Source: Winogradskyella sp. UBA3174 (GTDB lineage: Bacteria; Bacteroidota; Bacteroidia; Flavobacteriales; Flavobacteriaceae). From it: DNA of 30,664 nucleotides. Within the stretch, counting starts at the first letter, position 1. Each line of letters opens with the position of its first letter. This document shows, one piece after another, positions 1 to 8,294 of this stretch. The stretch lies in the NCBI RefSeq assembly GCF_002364335.1, contig NZ_DEXW01000040.1, positions 1 through 30,664 on the forward strand, written 5' to 3'. Under the pieces are notes generated by a model, which saw nothing but the letters and a program-made list of their open reading frames with translations, was not told the origin of the DNA and did no database searches. Made by a program: the position numbers and the translations under genes.

Positions 1-402
1 ACATTCTTCAGTTACAGCATCGGCTTGTGTAATAGTAACAGAACCACAAGAGTCAGTACCAGTAGCTAAACCAGTATTAGCACTAGTTTCATCTTCTGTA
101 CATTCGATAGTGATATCAGCAGGAGCAGATATTGTAGGCGGTGTTGTGTCTTCAACAATTATTCTTTGTGTATCCGTAGCTGTGTTTCCACAGTCATCTG
201 TAGCAGTCCAAGTTCTAATAATAGTTTTCGTATTTCCACATTCTTCAGTTACAGCATCGGTTTGTGTAATAGTAACAGAACCACAAGAGTCAGTACCAGT
301 AGCTAAACCAGTGCTAGCACTAGTTTCGTCTTCTGTACATTCTATAGTGATATCAGTAGGAGCTGTTATAGTAGGTGGTGTCGTATCTTGAACAATGATA
401 GT
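1..402 (-). repeat. 237-bp tandem coding repeat (79 aa)
   Basis: Bases 1 onward match bases 238 onward in register, so the period is 237 bp. Over the first ~117 bases of each copy I count about five mismatches. Similarity falls at the end of the unit (about 128-165 versus 365-402). The unit encodes one HYR-like domain of the adhesin. The array runs off the window, so the copy number is unknown. Confidence 0.9.
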
Positions 403-2700
403 TTGTGATGCAGAAGCAGAGTTGCCACAATTATCATTTACAGTAAATGTTCTTAAAACTGTAATAGGACAATTATCTATAGATGTTACAATATCAATAT
501 AAGTTATGCTTTGGATATTGAAATCGTCAGAAGCATTATAATTTGGATTGGAAGCAAAAGTTGATTCTATATCACCAGATTGCACGTTGCTAAGGACAAA
601 TACTGAATTAACAGTTGTAATATCTGATGCAGAACAACCTTCAAGAGTAATTGTTGTTGGAACTGTTATTTCCGGACTTTCAATATCGTCTGTTCCAATG
701 GTACCATTTATATCAAATGTACACCCATTGGCATCAGTTATTAAAATAGTATAATTTCCTGCTATAAGATTTTCAAATAATCCACTAGGTTGATTTGTTG
801 TACCATTATCTATAGAATATTGATAAGGGCTAGTTCCACCTGTAGCTTCAGCAGTTATAGTTCCAGTTGAGTTTCCGTTACAATCTACATTTGTTGTATT
901 AGTAACAGATGCAGTTAAAACATTTACTGGTTCACTAATTGTAGCTAGATTGGTCGCGGTACATCCATTGGCATCAGTAATTGTGACAGTGTAGTCACCA
1001 GCAATTAAACCCGTTTGATCTTGTTCAGTAGAACTATTATTCCATAATACTGTATATGGTGCAGTACCACCATTAATTGTTAAATCTATGTCACCTGTGT
1101 TATCACCATAACATAAAACATCAGTTTTAGAAGCTATTGATGAAGTAAGCTCTTCAGCAGGCTGATTTACTGTAAAGTCAACAGAAATATTACATCCGTT
1201 AGTGTCAGTAACTGTTACTGTGTAAGTACCACTTAATATATTTGATAAATCTTCTGATGTTGCTGTATTATTCCAAGAGTAAGTATATGGTGGTGCACCT
1301 CCAGAAGCGGTTATATCTATTGCTCCATCTTCGCCTAATGTACATGGTACATCTGTCACTGTTCCAAAAACTTCAAGATTAGTTAAAGTAAAGGGGTTAT
1401 TTGGATATTCAATTTCACAAGTAGTATATTTATTTTTAACCTTAAGTACGTAGGTGCCTTCACTCAAATTGGTAAAGTCTGGTGATGTCTGATAGGCGCC
1501 ATTATTTACGGAATATTCATATTCTTCACCGAGTGGAGTTGTTACTGAAATCGTAAAATTATTTGTAGAACTACAACCAACACTTATTTCAGGAGAGGCT
1601 GGTTCTTCATTATAAGTTAAGGTTACACTAGCCTGATCGCAAACACTTGTATTAGGTGCTGGTAAACAAACTTCATAGTCAAAAATAACATCACCTACAA
1701 AACCAGACGAAGGAACATAATTATAAGTTCCATTTGGATTTAAAGTAAATGATTGACCAGCCGGCGAAGGACCAGAAATTAAACTATATGTAGAGTTTTC
1801 AGGAACGTTATTGATTTGGTTAAGATCACCATTAATAGTATTGTTTAAACAATTTGCCTCCGTTTGATCTACAGCATATTTTTGTAATATAAAGAATTTA
1901 CCATCACCATGATCTCTACTTGCAGCGATGAATTCTATTTTAGTAATTTTAGAGCCTGTTTCTGCAATAGCATCTAAATAAAATAGGCCAATACCTATGG
2001 TTTGCCCGTTTTCATTACAACGTCCAGATCTCCAATAATCCGATCCATTTACAGGAGGTTGAAAATTACAGCCTGTATAGTTACCAACATTTCTTACAAA
2101 CGTTTCTCCAAGTTTTTGTTCTAAACCACCAGCTGCAGGTGTACCCCAAACTTTAATAAAAAAACAATTATTACCACCTCTTTCTGTAACGGCTAAAACT
2201 GCATCGGCATTAGAAGGAATTGCAGGGCTATAAAAAATGGTTTGTTTTTGTGCGTCTGTAGTTAATGCAGCAATTGAATCTGAACAAATATTTCTACCAT
2301 TTGGATTGGCAGTAAAATAATGATTTAGATTTTGATTTTGAAAAGCAGTAGTTGCTATTGTTAACCAATTTCCAGAGCCACTATTACCTGGTAAAGTAGT
2401 ACCATTCTGTCTTATTCTATTTGGAACATTTCCATCAGGACCTAGATTTGTCATTCTGTAGCTTGTTGGTACAACAAACGTATTATACTCTAATCCATTA
2501 ATGTTTACAGATTGAATTGTCGCTGGGTCATTTAATGACAAATTTTGATTATCTGACCATTGAAACGTTACACCAGTCTGTATAGAAGGTGCTTGCGAAT
2601 CTTCTTGGGCAATTAATAGATTTGGTAAAACAACAAAAAGTGCTATTACTATAACTTTTTTTATACTTACCACAGAAATACAATTGTATTTATTTCTCAT
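1..2700 (-). CDS. Giant secreted adhesin with SprB and HYR-like repeats (C-terminus beyond window)
   Basis: The reading frame is open for exactly 900 codons from ATG 2698-2700 to the window edge. Residues 1-32 form a signal peptide (hydrophobic stretch ending LLIAQ). About 260 residues of unrecognised secreted sequence follow, then a cadherin/Ig-like segment near residues 297-360 (SFTLNPNGTYNYVPSSGFVG) and another beta domain near 367-427. Three SprB-type repeats lie near residues 442-503, 519-578 and 599-660, each with GGxxPYxYxW-like and GxYTVTxTDxNGC-like motifs. From about residue 670 come cysteine-containing repeats of the form DTTPPTI...IECTEDE...WTATDDCGNTATDTQ. The last two have a 79-residue period; the first is divergent and longer (about 98 residues). 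In Flavobacteriia this architecture belongs to large cell-surface proteins exported by T9SS and often used in gliding or adhesion. The expected sorting or gliding-associated C-terminal domain is off-window, so the export route is inferred. Confidence is high for the class, low for the precise role. Confidence 0.9.
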   Translation of the reverse strand, partial: MRNKYNCISVVSIKKVIVIALFVVLPNLLIAQEDSQAPSIQTGVTFQWSDNQNLSLNDPATIQSVNINGLEYNTFVVPTSYRMTNLGPDGNVPNRIRQNGTTLPGNSGSGNWLTIATTAFQNQNLNHYFTANPNGRNICSDSIAALTTDAQKQTIFYSPAIPSNADAVLAVTERGGNNCFFIKVWGTPAAGGLEQKLGETFVRNVGNYTGCNFQPPVNGSDYWRSGRCNENGQTIGIGLFYLDAIAETGSKITKIEFIAASRDHGDGKFFILQKYAVDQTEANCLNNTINGDLNQINNVPENSTYSLISGPSPAGQSFTLNPNGTYNYVPSSGFVGDVIFDYEVCLPAPNTSVCDQASVTLTYNEEPASPEISVGCSSTNNFTISVTTPLGEEYEYSVNNGAYQTSPDFTNLSEGTYVLKVKNKYTTCEIEYPNNPFTLTNLEVFGTVTDVPCTLGEDGAIDITASGGAPPYTYSWNNTATSEDLSNILSGTYTVTVTDTNGCNISVDFTVNQPAEELTSSIASKTDVLCYGDNTGDIDLTINGGTAPYTVLWNNSSTEQDQTGLIAGDYTVTITDANGCTATNLATISEPVNVLTASVTNTTNVDCNGNSTGTITAEATGGTSPYQYSIDNGTTNQPSGLFENLIAGNYTILITDANGCTFDINGTIGTDDIESPEITVPTTITLEGCSASDITTVNSVFVLSNVQSGDIESTFASNPNYNASDDFNIQSITYIDIVTSIDNCPITVLRTFTVNDNCGNSASASQTIIVQDTTPPTITAPTDITIECTEDETSASTGLATGTDSCGSVTITQTDAVTEECGNTKTIIRTWTATDDCGNTATDTQRIIVEDTTPPTISAPADITIECTEDETSANTGLATGTDSCGSVTITQADAVTEEC

Positions 2701-3028
2701 ATTGTACATAATAACTAATAATATCTACGATGTTGTAAATTTCAAATTGTCGGATAATACACATACATATGTGTAGTTAAAACAACTATCTGTTTCACTG
2801 CATGTTATTTGTTTATTTGCTTAATGAGAGGGAATTATTATTAACGTAAATGAAATATAGAATGGATTAATATATTTTTGATTTGGGATCATTTACATTA
2901 ATTTTACGTTAGCAAAAGAACTTATAACTTGAGTCATAAACAAACATTCGAGTTAAAGCGGCAATTTAGTCGTTAAAACGTAAACACGCAACCTTTTGTC
3001 GTAATAATTTGCATTTAATCGATAAAAT
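2701..3028. other. Intergenic region between divergent adhesin and polyphosphate operon
   Basis: This 328-bp gap holds no convincing gene; the one ORF reaching into it is antisense to the sixA-like gene. It must contain the start signals for both divergent transcription units. No perfect TAnnTTTG box was found on either strand. Near-matches are ATAATTTG just upstream of the plus-strand gene and ACAATTTG on the minus strand upstream of the adhesin. A perfect 9-bp inverted repeat, TAACGTAAA (2842-2850) and TTTACGTTA (2903-2911), is separated by 52 bp. Its function is unknown. Confidence 0.5.
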
Positions 3029-3514
3029 ATGAAATCTGTAATACTTGTAAGGCATGGAAAATCGTCATGGGGTGATGATGTTATAGATAAGGATAGACCT
3101 TTAAAATCAAGGGGTGAGAGTGATACGAGCCTAGTAGCTAAAGAATTCATTAACCACCAAATATCTTTAGATAAAATTTTATCAAGTTCAGCAAAAAGAG
3201 CCTTTACTACTTGCGAAATCTTCTGTAAAGTGCTTAATTATGATAAGAATGAGGTTGAAGTCAGAGATGATTTATACGATTTTGGGGGAGAAAACGTCAT
3301 TTCTGTGATTAAGACACTAAAAGATGATATAAATACGATCATGATTTTTGGCCATAACCACGCATTTACTTCTATTTCTAATATCTTTGGGTCTAAATTC
3401 ATAGAAAATTTGCCTACAGGCGGATTAGTTAAATTAAATTTTGAAATTCACACTTGGAGTGCTTTTAATAAAGGTATTACAGAACTAGTAATTGTTCCAA
3501 AAGAATTAAGATAA
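3029..3514 (+). CDS. sixA: SixA-like phosphohistidine phosphatase (histidine phosphatase superfamily)
   Basis: This 161-residue cytosolic protein is the size of a SixA/RHG phosphatase. The N-terminal RHG motif is at residues 8-10, with H9 the expected phosphate-accepting histidine. SSxAKRAxxT follows at 52-61, and the second catalytic histidine lies in GHNH at 108-111 (probably H109). SixA enzymes remove phosphate from phosphohistidine on proteins. Here the stop codon overlaps the start of ppk1 by one base (TAATG), so the two are almost certainly translated from one mRNA. PPK1 itself works through a phosphohistidine, which makes the pairing suggestive, but the substrate is an inference. The family also includes small-molecule phosphatases, so the specific SixA label is moderately secure. 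Confidence 0.85.
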   Translation: MKSVILVRHGKSSWGDDVIDKDRPLKSRGESDTSLVAKEFINHQISLDKILSSSAKRAFTTCEIFCKVLNYDKNEVEVRDDLYDFGGENVISVIKTLKDDINTIMIFGHNHAFTSISNIFGSKFIENLPTGGLVKLNFEIHTWSAFNKGITELVIVPKELR

Positions 3515-5568
3515 TGACAAAAGATAAAAATAAATATATAAATAGAGAGTTGAGTTGGTTGCAATTTAACGCTCGTGTTTTACAAGAAGCTGCTGATGAA
3601 AATGTACCTCTAATAGAGCGATTACGATTTTTAGGTATTTTTTCTAACAATTTAGATGAGTTTTTTAAAGTTAGATATGCTACAGTTAAGCGTATTTATG
3701 AAGCAGGAAAAGGTGGCAAAAGTGAGTTAGGTGGTATAAAAGCAGGTGACCTTCTTGAAGAAATAACTCAAATTGTTATAAAGCATCAAAGTACAAGTTT
3801 AGAAATTTTAGAGAATATAGAAAATGAGTTAGAAAAGGAAGATATTCATATAATTAACGAAAAAGAGATTGATGCAGAGCATCATAACTTTATTAAGAAC
3901 TACTTCTATCAGGAGGTGAGTCCGGCTTTAGTTGTTATTGTTTTAAACGAATACGTAGCTATACCAGAATTAAAAGATAGTGCTGCTTATTTAACTATTA
4001 AAATGTCTAACCCAAAAGGTAAAGATCAATTTGCGCTGATTGAAATCTCAAAAGCAATGGACCGCTTTGTTGTTCTACCAATGAAAGATAATTCTAACTA
4101 TATTATTATGTTAGACGATTTAATTCGTTATTGTTTTGATGATATTTTTAATATTTTTAAATACGAGAGTATCACAGCTCATATGATTAAGATAACGAGA
4201 GATGGCGAGTTAGATTTTGATAGTGATTTAAGTAAAAGCTTTATTTCTAAAATTTCTGAAAGTGTAAAGGATAGACAAAGTGGTGATCCTATTCGTTTTG
4301 TTTATGATAAAAGTATTGATACAGATACGTTAGATTTCTTGTTAGATATAATGGGAATTGATAAAAAAGATAGTATCATACCAGGCGGACGTTACCACAA
4401 CAGAAGGGATTACATGGATTTCCCTAGTTTAGGAAGAAAAGATTTATTGTACGATAAAATTAATCCATTACCAGTAGAAGGTTTAAATTTAGAAGAGAGT
4501 ATTTTTAAAACTATAGCTAAAAAAGATTATTTAGTCTATGCTCCTTATCATGCATTTTCTTATGTAGTAAAGTTTTTACGAGAAGCTGCTTTAGATCCTA
4601 AAGTAAAAACTATAAAGATTACAATATATAGATTAGCTCAGATTTCTCATGTAGCAAGTTCTTTGATAAACGCTGCCAAAAACGGAAAAAAAGTAACAGT
4701 ATCTATAGAGCTTAGAGCACGTTTTGATGAAGAAGCAAATATTAATTATGCTGAGCAAATGCAAGATGCTGGCGTAAATATGCTATTTGGTGTTACCGGT
4801 CTTAAAGTCCATTGTAAGATGTGCGTCATAGAGAGAGAAGAGCATAATAAATTAGTGCGTTATGGGTTTATAAGCACTGGTAATTTTAATGAATCTACAG
4901 CAAAGTTTTATACAGATTTTACGTTATTAACTGCAAATTCAAAACTACTGAAAGACGTTAATAAAGTCTTTGATTTCTTTGAAGTAAACTATAAAATTAA
5001 TAGATATAAGCACATCATTGTTTCACCACATTATACTCAATCAAAGCTATTTGCATTAATAGACATTGAGATTGAAAATGTTAAGAAAGGAAAACCTGCA
5101 TATATAAAGCTAAAGCTAAATAGTATTAGTAGTTATAAAATGATTGATAAACTTTATGAAGCAAGTTCTGCTGGTGTTAAAATACAAATGATTGTTAGAG
5201 GTTTGTGTTGTTTAGTACCAGGAGTAAAAGGAATGAGCGAGAATATAGAAGTTATTAGTATAATTGATAAATTTTTAGAACATACACGATTATATATGTT
5301 CGGTAACGATGATAATCCTCAGATATACATTTCATCTGCTGATTGGATGACTCGTAATATAGATAATAGAGTAGAAGTGAGCTGTCCTATATACGATAAG
5401 GAGATTAAAAAAGAGTTACAAGATTTATTTGAGATATGCTGGAATGATAATGTTAAAGCACGTATAATTAATGAAAATCAAGACAATAACTATCGCGTAA
5501 ATGATAAGAAAAAGATTCGTGCACAGTTCGAAACTTATGATTACTATCTTAATAAATTAGAAAAGTAA
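3514..5568 (+). CDS. ppk1: Polyphosphate kinase 1
   Basis: PPK1 reversibly polymerises the gamma-phosphate of ATP into inorganic polyphosphate. The 684-residue length is typical. The N-terminal domain begins with YINRELSWLQFNARVL and contains NNLDEFFKVR, both hallmark PPK1 sequences. The autophosphorylated histidine is H433 in GLKVHCKM, equivalent to E. coli H435. STGNFNESTAKFYTDF follows it. The second conserved histidine is H590 in LEHTRLYMF, equivalent to E. coli H592. The gene starts inside the stop of the SixA-like gene and is followed after one base by ppx, so synthesis and degradation of polyphosphate are co-expressed. Identification is firm. Confidence 0.97.
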   Translation: MTKDKNKYINRELSWLQFNARVLQEAADENVPLIERLRFLGIFSNNLDEFFKVRYATVKRIYEAGKGGKSELGGIKAGDLLEEITQIVIKHQSTSLEILENIENELEKEDIHIINEKEIDAEHHNFIKNYFYQEVSPALVVIVLNEYVAIPELKDSAAYLTIKMSNPKGKDQFALIEISKAMDRFVVLPMKDNSNYIIMLDDLIRYCFDDIFNIFKYESITAHMIKITRDGELDFDSDLSKSFISKISESVKDRQSGDPIRFVYDKSIDTDTLDFLLDIMGIDKKDSIIPGGRYHNRRDYMDFPSLGRKDLLYDKINPLPVEGLNLEESIFKTIAKKDYLVYAPYHAFSYVVKFLREAALDPKVKTIKITIYRLAQISHVASSLINAAKNGKKVTVSIELRARFDEEANINYAEQMQDAGVNMLFGVTGLKVHCKMCVIEREEHNKLVRYGFISTGNFNESTAKFYTDFTLLTANSKLLKDVNKVFDFFEVNYKINRYKHIIVSPHYTQSKLFALIDIEIENVKKGKPAYIKLKLNSISSYKMIDKLYEASSAGVKIQMIVRGLCCLVPGVKGMSENIEVISIIDKFLEHTRLYMFGNDDNPQIYISSADWMTRNIDNRVEVSCPIYDKEIKKELQDLFEICWNDNVKARIINENQDNNYRVNDKKKIRAQFETYDYYLNKLEK

Positions 5569-5569
5569 T

Positions 5570-6475
5570 ATGCTGAAAATAAAAAAATATGCAGCTATAG
5601 ATATAGGTTCTAATGCGGTTAGATTGCTTATTTCTAACATTATAGAGCAAGATAATGAGCTTGTTGCTTTTAAAAAGAATTCATTAGTTCGTGTCCCAAT
5701 TAGATTAGGAGCTGACGTTTTTATAAATGGCGAAATATCTGAGTACAACAAAGAACGTATGCTAGATACTATGACTGCCTTTAGTTTATTAATGAAATCT
5801 CATGGTGTCGTGCGGTATAAAGCATGCGCAACATCAGCAATGAGAGAGGCTTCCAATAGTCTGTTGTTATCTAAAGAAGTATTTGAAACTTCAGGAATAA
5901 AAATAGATATAATTGATGGAGAAGAAGAAGCAGCAATAATTGCAGCTACAGATTTAAATACCTTTATAGACACGAATAGAACCTATCTTTATGTAGATGT
6001 AGGAGGAGGAAGTACTGAGTTCTCTATTATACATAATGGTGAAAAAATAAAGTCTAAATCTTTTAAAATTGGTACTGTACGATTGTTAAATGATATCGTT
6101 AAAAATGAAACGTGGTTAGAGTTAGAAAACTGGATAAAAGAAAATACGAAGCAATATTATAAGATTGAACTCATCGGATCTGGTGGAAATATTAATAAAA
6201 TATTTAAAATTTCTGGTAAAGACGTCGGTAAACCTTTAACGTATTTTTACTTGACCAGTTACTATAAAATGTTACAGAATTTTTCTTATGAAGAACGAAT
6301 TACAAAATTGAACCTTAATCAAGATAGGGCTGATGTTATTATACCAGCAACACGAATCTATTTATCTGCAATGAAGTGGAGCGGCGCTAAGGATATTTAT
6401 GTTCCTAAAATCGGATTATCTGATGGTATTATTAAAAGTATGTATTACGAGACTGTACCTAGCGTTGAAGTGTAA
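5570..6475 (+). CDS. ppx: Ppx/GppA family exopolyphosphatase
   Basis: The product belongs to the ASKHA-fold Ppx/GppA phosphatases, which cleave terminal phosphate from polyphosphate or hydrolyse pppGpp. Two phosphate-binding loops are visible: AAIDIGSNAVRLL at residues 8-20 and YVDVGGGSTEF at 141-151. The probable catalytic glutamate is E120 in IDGEEEAA, equivalent to E. coli PPX E121. At 301 residues it has only the two-domain core and lacks the C-terminal HD-like region of the ~500-residue E. coli enzyme, as is common in Bacteroidota. It starts one base after the ppk1 stop, which favours a polyphosphatase role over a pppGpp role, though the latter cannot be excluded. Confidence 0.92.
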   Translation: MLKIKKYAAIDIGSNAVRLLISNIIEQDNELVAFKKNSLVRVPIRLGADVFINGEISEYNKERMLDTMTAFSLLMKSHGVVRYKACATSAMREASNSLLLSKEVFETSGIKIDIIDGEEEAAIIAATDLNTFIDTNRTYLYVDVGGGSTEFSIIHNGEKIKSKSFKIGTVRLLNDIVKNETWLELENWIKENTKQYYKIELIGSGGNINKIFKISGKDVGKPLTYFYLTSYYKMLQNFSYEERITKLNLNQDRADVIIPATRIYLSAMKWSGAKDIYVPKIGLSDGIIKSMYYETVPSVEV

Positions 6476-6476
6476 T

Positions 6477-6508
6477 TATATTTGGTTTATACTTTTTAAG
6501 TATATTTG
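6477..6508 (+). promoter_or_regulatory. Bacteroidota-type promoter of the beta-barrel gene
   Basis: A perfect -7 box TATATTTG (TAnnTTTG) lies at 6501-6508, with a -33-like TTTG at 6481-6484 (16-bp spacer, slightly short). A second perfect TATATTTG occupies 6477-6484, starting two bases after the ppx stop. Transcription from the downstream box would start near 6514, about 40 bases before the ATG at 6554. This separates the barrel gene from the ppk1-ppx operon. Confidence 0.6.
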
Positions 6509-6553
6509 ACCGATAATTATTACAAAAATCAAAAATATCCCAAATTTAATATT

Positions 6554-7084
6554 ATGAAAAGAATTTTACTTGCATTAGTAGTTATGAGTATTACAGTCTC
6601 TGGTTTTTCTCAAGAAGTCAGGTATGGTGTAAGAGGAGCACTTAATGTGTCTAACTTAGATTTTGAACCAGATGCGAATTTTGAAAATAAACACCGTAAT
6701 GGCTTCGCTTTTGGTGGCTTTGTAGATTATGGGTTTTCAGAAGATATATCGGTAATGTTAGAATTACAGTGGTCTGCAGAAGGCGGTAAAGAAGAAGGTT
6801 TAAGAGCAGATTATATTCAATTACCTATTCAATTAAGATTTTCACTTTCAGATCGTTTTAGTATTGGGGCAGGTCCTCAAGTCGCATTAAAAACATGGAG
6901 AGACAAAGATGGTTTTGCAACATTTACCTTTTCTGGATTAGTTGGATTAGAATATATGATTACAGATGAATTGTTTGTAGATGCAAGATTTACGTATGGT
7001 TTTAGTAATATATTAGACGAAGATTTAACGGACTTAGAAGCAAAAAATCATGTTATTCAATTTGGATTTGGTATAAAAATCTAA
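6554..7084 (+). CDS. PorT-like outer-membrane beta-barrel protein
   Basis: A 176-residue exported protein. Residues 1-18 form a signal peptide (MKRILL..., cleaved near SGFS/Q). The rest is an alternation of amphipathic strands and short turns typical of eight-stranded outer-membrane barrels (OMP_b-brl_2 type), for example GFAFGGFVDYGFSEDISVMLELQW and the terminal IQFGFGIKI strand. The frame stays open upstream to a TTG at 6506, but that codon lies inside a perfect -7 promoter box and would bury the signal peptide, so ATG 6554 was chosen. A bidirectional terminator follows. No specific function can be assigned. Confidence 0.85.
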   Translation: MKRILLALVVMSITVSGFSQEVRYGVRGALNVSNLDFEPDANFENKHRNGFAFGGFVDYGFSEDISVMLELQWSAEGGKEEGLRADYIQLPIQLRFSLSDRFSIGAGPQVALKTWRDKDGFATFTFSGLVGLEYMITDELFVDARFTYGFSNILDEDLTDLEAKNHVIQFGFGIKI

Positions 7085-7108
7085 ACCATATTAAATAAAA
7101 ATAAAAAC

Positions 7109-7144
7109 AAAGCCTTAACGTAAATGTTAGGGCTTTATTTTTTA
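7109..7144. terminator. Bidirectional intrinsic terminator
   Basis: AAAGCCTTAAC pairs with GTTAGGGCTTT (11 bp, one G-U pair) across a GTAAAT loop, spanning 7109-7136. A T-rich tract follows on the plus strand, and an A-rich tract precedes it (T-rich on the minus strand). It serves the beta-barrel gene and the convergent T9SS gene, whose stop codon (7135-7137) overlaps the end of the stem. Confidence 0.85.
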
Positions 7145-8259
7145 ATAAATTTTAGTGTTGAAACCAATTTGTTCTCTTCACTGAAACTAATAAAATATAG
7201 TCCTGAAGGTAATGTGTTTACATCAATTGTATCACTATTTAAAGTTGATGAATTAATAATAGTACCATTAATTGAATAGATTTTATACGCTATATCTTTA
7301 GTTAATATAAAGTCATCTACCTTTAATTTTAATTCACCATCAATTGGGTTTTGTACTAGTGTAATGTTTAAAGCTTCAATGCTTTGTTCATCAATAGATA
7401 ATGTTGTATCACCAAAAATTAATTTTGCTCCTAATAAATCTGTTAAAATTAGTGTTGAACCATTATTAGTGATTTCAAACTCAAAAAAGTTGGAAGTTGA
7501 TATCCCTAGGATTGAAAAAAAATCATTTTCATAGTTGGAGAAACTACAATCAATTAAAGTAAAAGAGAAGTTGTTAATATTGATATTGTTGGCCCCATTG
7601 AAAGATACTGAATAGCCACAGTTATATCCATTACAATCTCCAGAACCACTCGCATATACTGAAAAAGGAATAATATCTAGATTGTTTGTAAGTGTTAAAG
7701 TGGGACTTTCGTCTAATGGTACACTAATATTTGGATTACCTGGAATTTCAAGAGTAGATAAATACCATGTTGTAACTAATATTGTGGTAGGCGCAATTTT
7801 TTTATACACCAATGTGTCACCATTATTAGTATTAATTAATGTTAGTATTTGATCATTTTCTTCTCCTGCAATGTCCCAGGTATAGTCTAAACCATCAGAT
7901 AGATTATTGTTAGAAAAAACTTCGAAATATAAAGTCTCATAAATGGCTTTAGGTATTCCTAGACAATTAACTGCCGAACTTTCTAAGCCAAGAATTGTAA
8001 GGGTGTTGTTATTTACGGTGTATGAGTTAAAGTAGTAATTACATGTACCGTTGCCGTTAAGTTGGTAATAATTTGGAATTATATCTTCATCGTCAGTAAA
8101 TGCAAGTGAAATAATACTACCCTCGTTGTAATAGTTATTGTGAGTAACTCCATCTTTAATAATATAATCTAAATACCAAGTTCCAAGTAAATCAGATTGA
8201 CTATATAGATTGAAACTGAGTAAAATTGATATACAAAAAAACGAATAAAAATGTTTCAT
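7135..8259 (-). CDS. T9SS-secreted protein with two lipocalin-like domains
   Basis: A 374-residue exported protein of unknown function. A signal peptide occupies about residues 1-20 (SFNLYS/Q). Two related domains follow, beginning LLGTWYLDYI (about residue 24) and LVTTWYLSTL (about residue 161). Both contain a matching segment (DIIPNYYQLNGNGTCN versus DIIPFSVYASGSGDCN), so they look like an internal duplication of a lipocalin-like barrel. The last ~75 residues (NPIDGELKLKV...YKIYSINGTII...LPSGLYFISF...KFIKK) are a typical type-A T9SS sorting domain, which directs secretion across the outer membrane. It lies 35 bases downstream of miaE on the same strand, so it may be the last gene of that operon. 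Confidence 0.85.
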   Translation of the reverse strand: MKHFYSFFCISILLSFNLYSQSDLLGTWYLDYIIKDGVTHNNYYNEGSIISLAFTDDEDIIPNYYQLNGNGTCNYYFNSYTVNNNTLTILGLESSAVNCLGIPKAIYETLYFEVFSNNNLSDGLDYTWDIAGEENDQILTLINTNNGDTLVYKKIAPTTILVTTWYLSTLEIPGNPNISVPLDESPTLTLTNNLDIIPFSVYASGSGDCNGYNCGYSVSFNGANNININNFSFTLIDCSFSNYENDFFSILGISTSNFFEFEITNNGSTLILTDLLGAKLIFGDTTLSIDEQSIEALNITLVQNPIDGELKLKVDDFILTKDIAYKIYSINGTIINSSTLNSDTIDVNTLPSGLYFISFSEENKLVSTLKFIKK

Positions 8260-8294
8260 AATATTATATATTTGTTCAGTTAAATTAAGAAAAA

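Noticed and set aside
1..402. Possible CRISPR or intergenic satellite array
   Set aside because: The unit is 237 bp, in frame and codes for a HYR-like domain, so it is a coding repeat.
110..754. Plus-strand ORFs of 93 and 68 codons
   Set aside because: They are antisense to the repeat-coding adhesin frame; composition is the mirror of the repeats and no domain is recognisable.
2842..2911. 9-bp inverted repeat TAACGTAAA / TTTACGTTA as an operator or attachment site
   Set aside because: A 52-bp spacer and AT-rich context make chance likely, and no regulator or integrase is adjacent.
6506..6553. TTG start extending the beta-barrel protein
   Set aside because: The TTG is inside a perfect -7 promoter box and would place 16 residues ahead of an obvious signal peptide.
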